DNA of 15,193 bases from JAIVJN01 sp036732565. GTDB lineage: Bacteria; Acidobacteriota; Vicinamibacteria; Vicinamibacterales; UBA2999. Shown piece after piece: positions 14,565 through 15,193 of the stretch. Location of the stretch: assembly GCA_036732565.1 (NCBI GenBank), contig DAINCF010000130.1, positions 1 through 15,193 on the forward strand, given 5' to 3'. Made by a program: the position numbers and the translations under genes. Position 1 is the first letter of the stretch. The number at the start of each line of letters is the position of its first letter. Under the pieces are notes generated by a model. That model was not told the DNA's origin. It worked only from the letters and a program-made list of their open reading frames with translations, and ran no database searches.

Positions 14565-15193
14565 CGTCGTTACAGCGCACCGCCATACGTCGCGCAGGCG
14601 TTCACGTCTGCCTGCTCGTCACGCTCCTGGCCTCCACCGCGTCAGCCGCGGGCATCGATCCGCGTCTCGTCGACGCCGTCATGCAGCGCGACGCCACCGC
14701 CGTGCAGGCGCTCGTCGATCGAGGGGTCGACGTCAAGGCCGCGGATGGCGATGGCACGACGGCCCTCCACTGGGCCGCGCACAACGGTGACGCCGAGACG
14801 ACGGCGGTGCTGCTGAAGGCCGGCGCCAGCGTCAAGGCTGTCACGCGCATCGGGGCGATGTCGCCGCTCTTCATGGCCGCGCGCAACGGCAACGCGGCAG
14901 TCGTGGACGCGCTGTTGCGGGCCGGCGCGAGCGCCACGGAGGCGAACGAGAACGGCACGACGGTGTTGATGGTGGCCTCGGCCTCCGGCAACGCCGCATC
15001 GGTGTCGCGGCTCCTGGAGGGCGGCGCCGACGTCAACGCCGTCGATGTGACGAATGCGCAGACGGCGCTGATGTTCGCCGCCGCGCGCAACAGCGCCGCG
15101 GTGATCGAGGTGCTGCTCGCGCGCGGAGCCGATTCGCGGGCCACGACCAAGGTCGTGAAGATGGAGCGCGTGCGCGTGGACGCGAACGGCGAT
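14561..15193 (+). CDS. Exported ankyrin-repeat protein, 3' end beyond the window
   Basis: The first 211 codons are visible and the frame is open at the right edge. A signal peptide is likely (about 1-29, hydrophobic VCLLVTLLASTASA). Ankyrin repeats follow from about residue 34, with a 33-residue period: GTTALHWAAHNGDAETTAVL, SPLFMAARNGNAAVVDALL, GTTVLMVASASGNAASVSRL and QTALMFAAARNSAAVIEVLL can be read, each followed by a GA(S/D) turn. Ankyrin domains mediate protein-protein contacts. Exported ankyrin proteins in this context may scaffold the cytochrome and DUF1552 partners, but that is inference. Its ATG overlaps the DUF1552 stop by 4 nt (ATGA), so no separate ribosome binding site is required. 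Confidence 0.9.
   Translation, partial: MTSLQRTAIRRAGVHVCLLVTLLASTASAAGIDPRLVDAVMQRDATAVQALVDRGVDVKAADGDGTTALHWAAHNGDAETTAVLLKAGASVKAVTRIGAMSPLFMAARNGNAAVVDALLRAGASATEANENGTTVLMVASASGNAASVSRLLEGGADVNAVDVTNAQTALMFAAARNSAAVIEVLLARGADSRATTKVVKMERVRVDANGD

Overview
This is a GC-rich bacterial chromosomal window with eight genes: seven complete and one cut off by the right edge. The gene content points to Acidobacteriota, most likely a Vicinamibacteria-type lineage. The pointers are a winged-helix/transmembrane/beta-propeller regulator, a DUF1587-DUF1595-DUF1592-DUF1588-DUF1585 cytochrome followed by a DUF1552 (HxxSHH) protein and an ankyrin protein, and Fn3 repeats with a recurring 'LEAGxAPG' motif. 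This assignment is inferred from families; no rRNA or marker gene is present.

Layout. Positions 27-7016 hold four minus-strand genes, in transcription order: a GT-C-like polytopic membrane protein (7016-4926), a secreted Fn3-CAP protein (4817-2964), a membrane-anchored winged-helix/propeller regulator (2944-845), and a TrmH/SpoU RNA 2'-O-methyltransferase (848-27). The last two overlap by 4 nt (GTGA) and the CAP and regulator genes are 19 nt apart, so at least these three may be co-transcribed. An APC-family amino acid permease (7068-8558, plus) is transcribed divergently from the GT-C gene. It converges on a glutamine-dependent NAD+ synthetase (10513-8615, minus), with a five-copy 8-bp tandem repeat between them.

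Positions 10514-10738 are the divergent control region between nadE and the right-hand operon. It contains a cluster of CTCAGG/CCTGAG inverted repeats, a perfect 12-bp palindrome, a perfect TATAAT box and a leader hairpin. The right-hand plus-strand operon encodes a Sec-exported protein with two CxxCH haem motifs (10739-13120), a Tat-exported DUF1552 protein (13194-14564), and an exported ankyrin protein (14561 to the edge, 4-nt ATGA overlap). Together they look like an extracytoplasmic module of unknown substrate.

The best candidate for a less-described element is a set of three short GC-rich hairpins. Each has a 5' GTAG or GTGG tetranucleotide and a TTCA/TTGA loop. One overlaps the stop codon of the methyltransferase gene, and two lie head-to-head between the cytochrome and DUF1552 genes. 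They match the architecture of REP/BIME elements mobilised by RAYT transposases. No CRISPR array, tRNA, rRNA, insertion sequence or complete defence system is visible.
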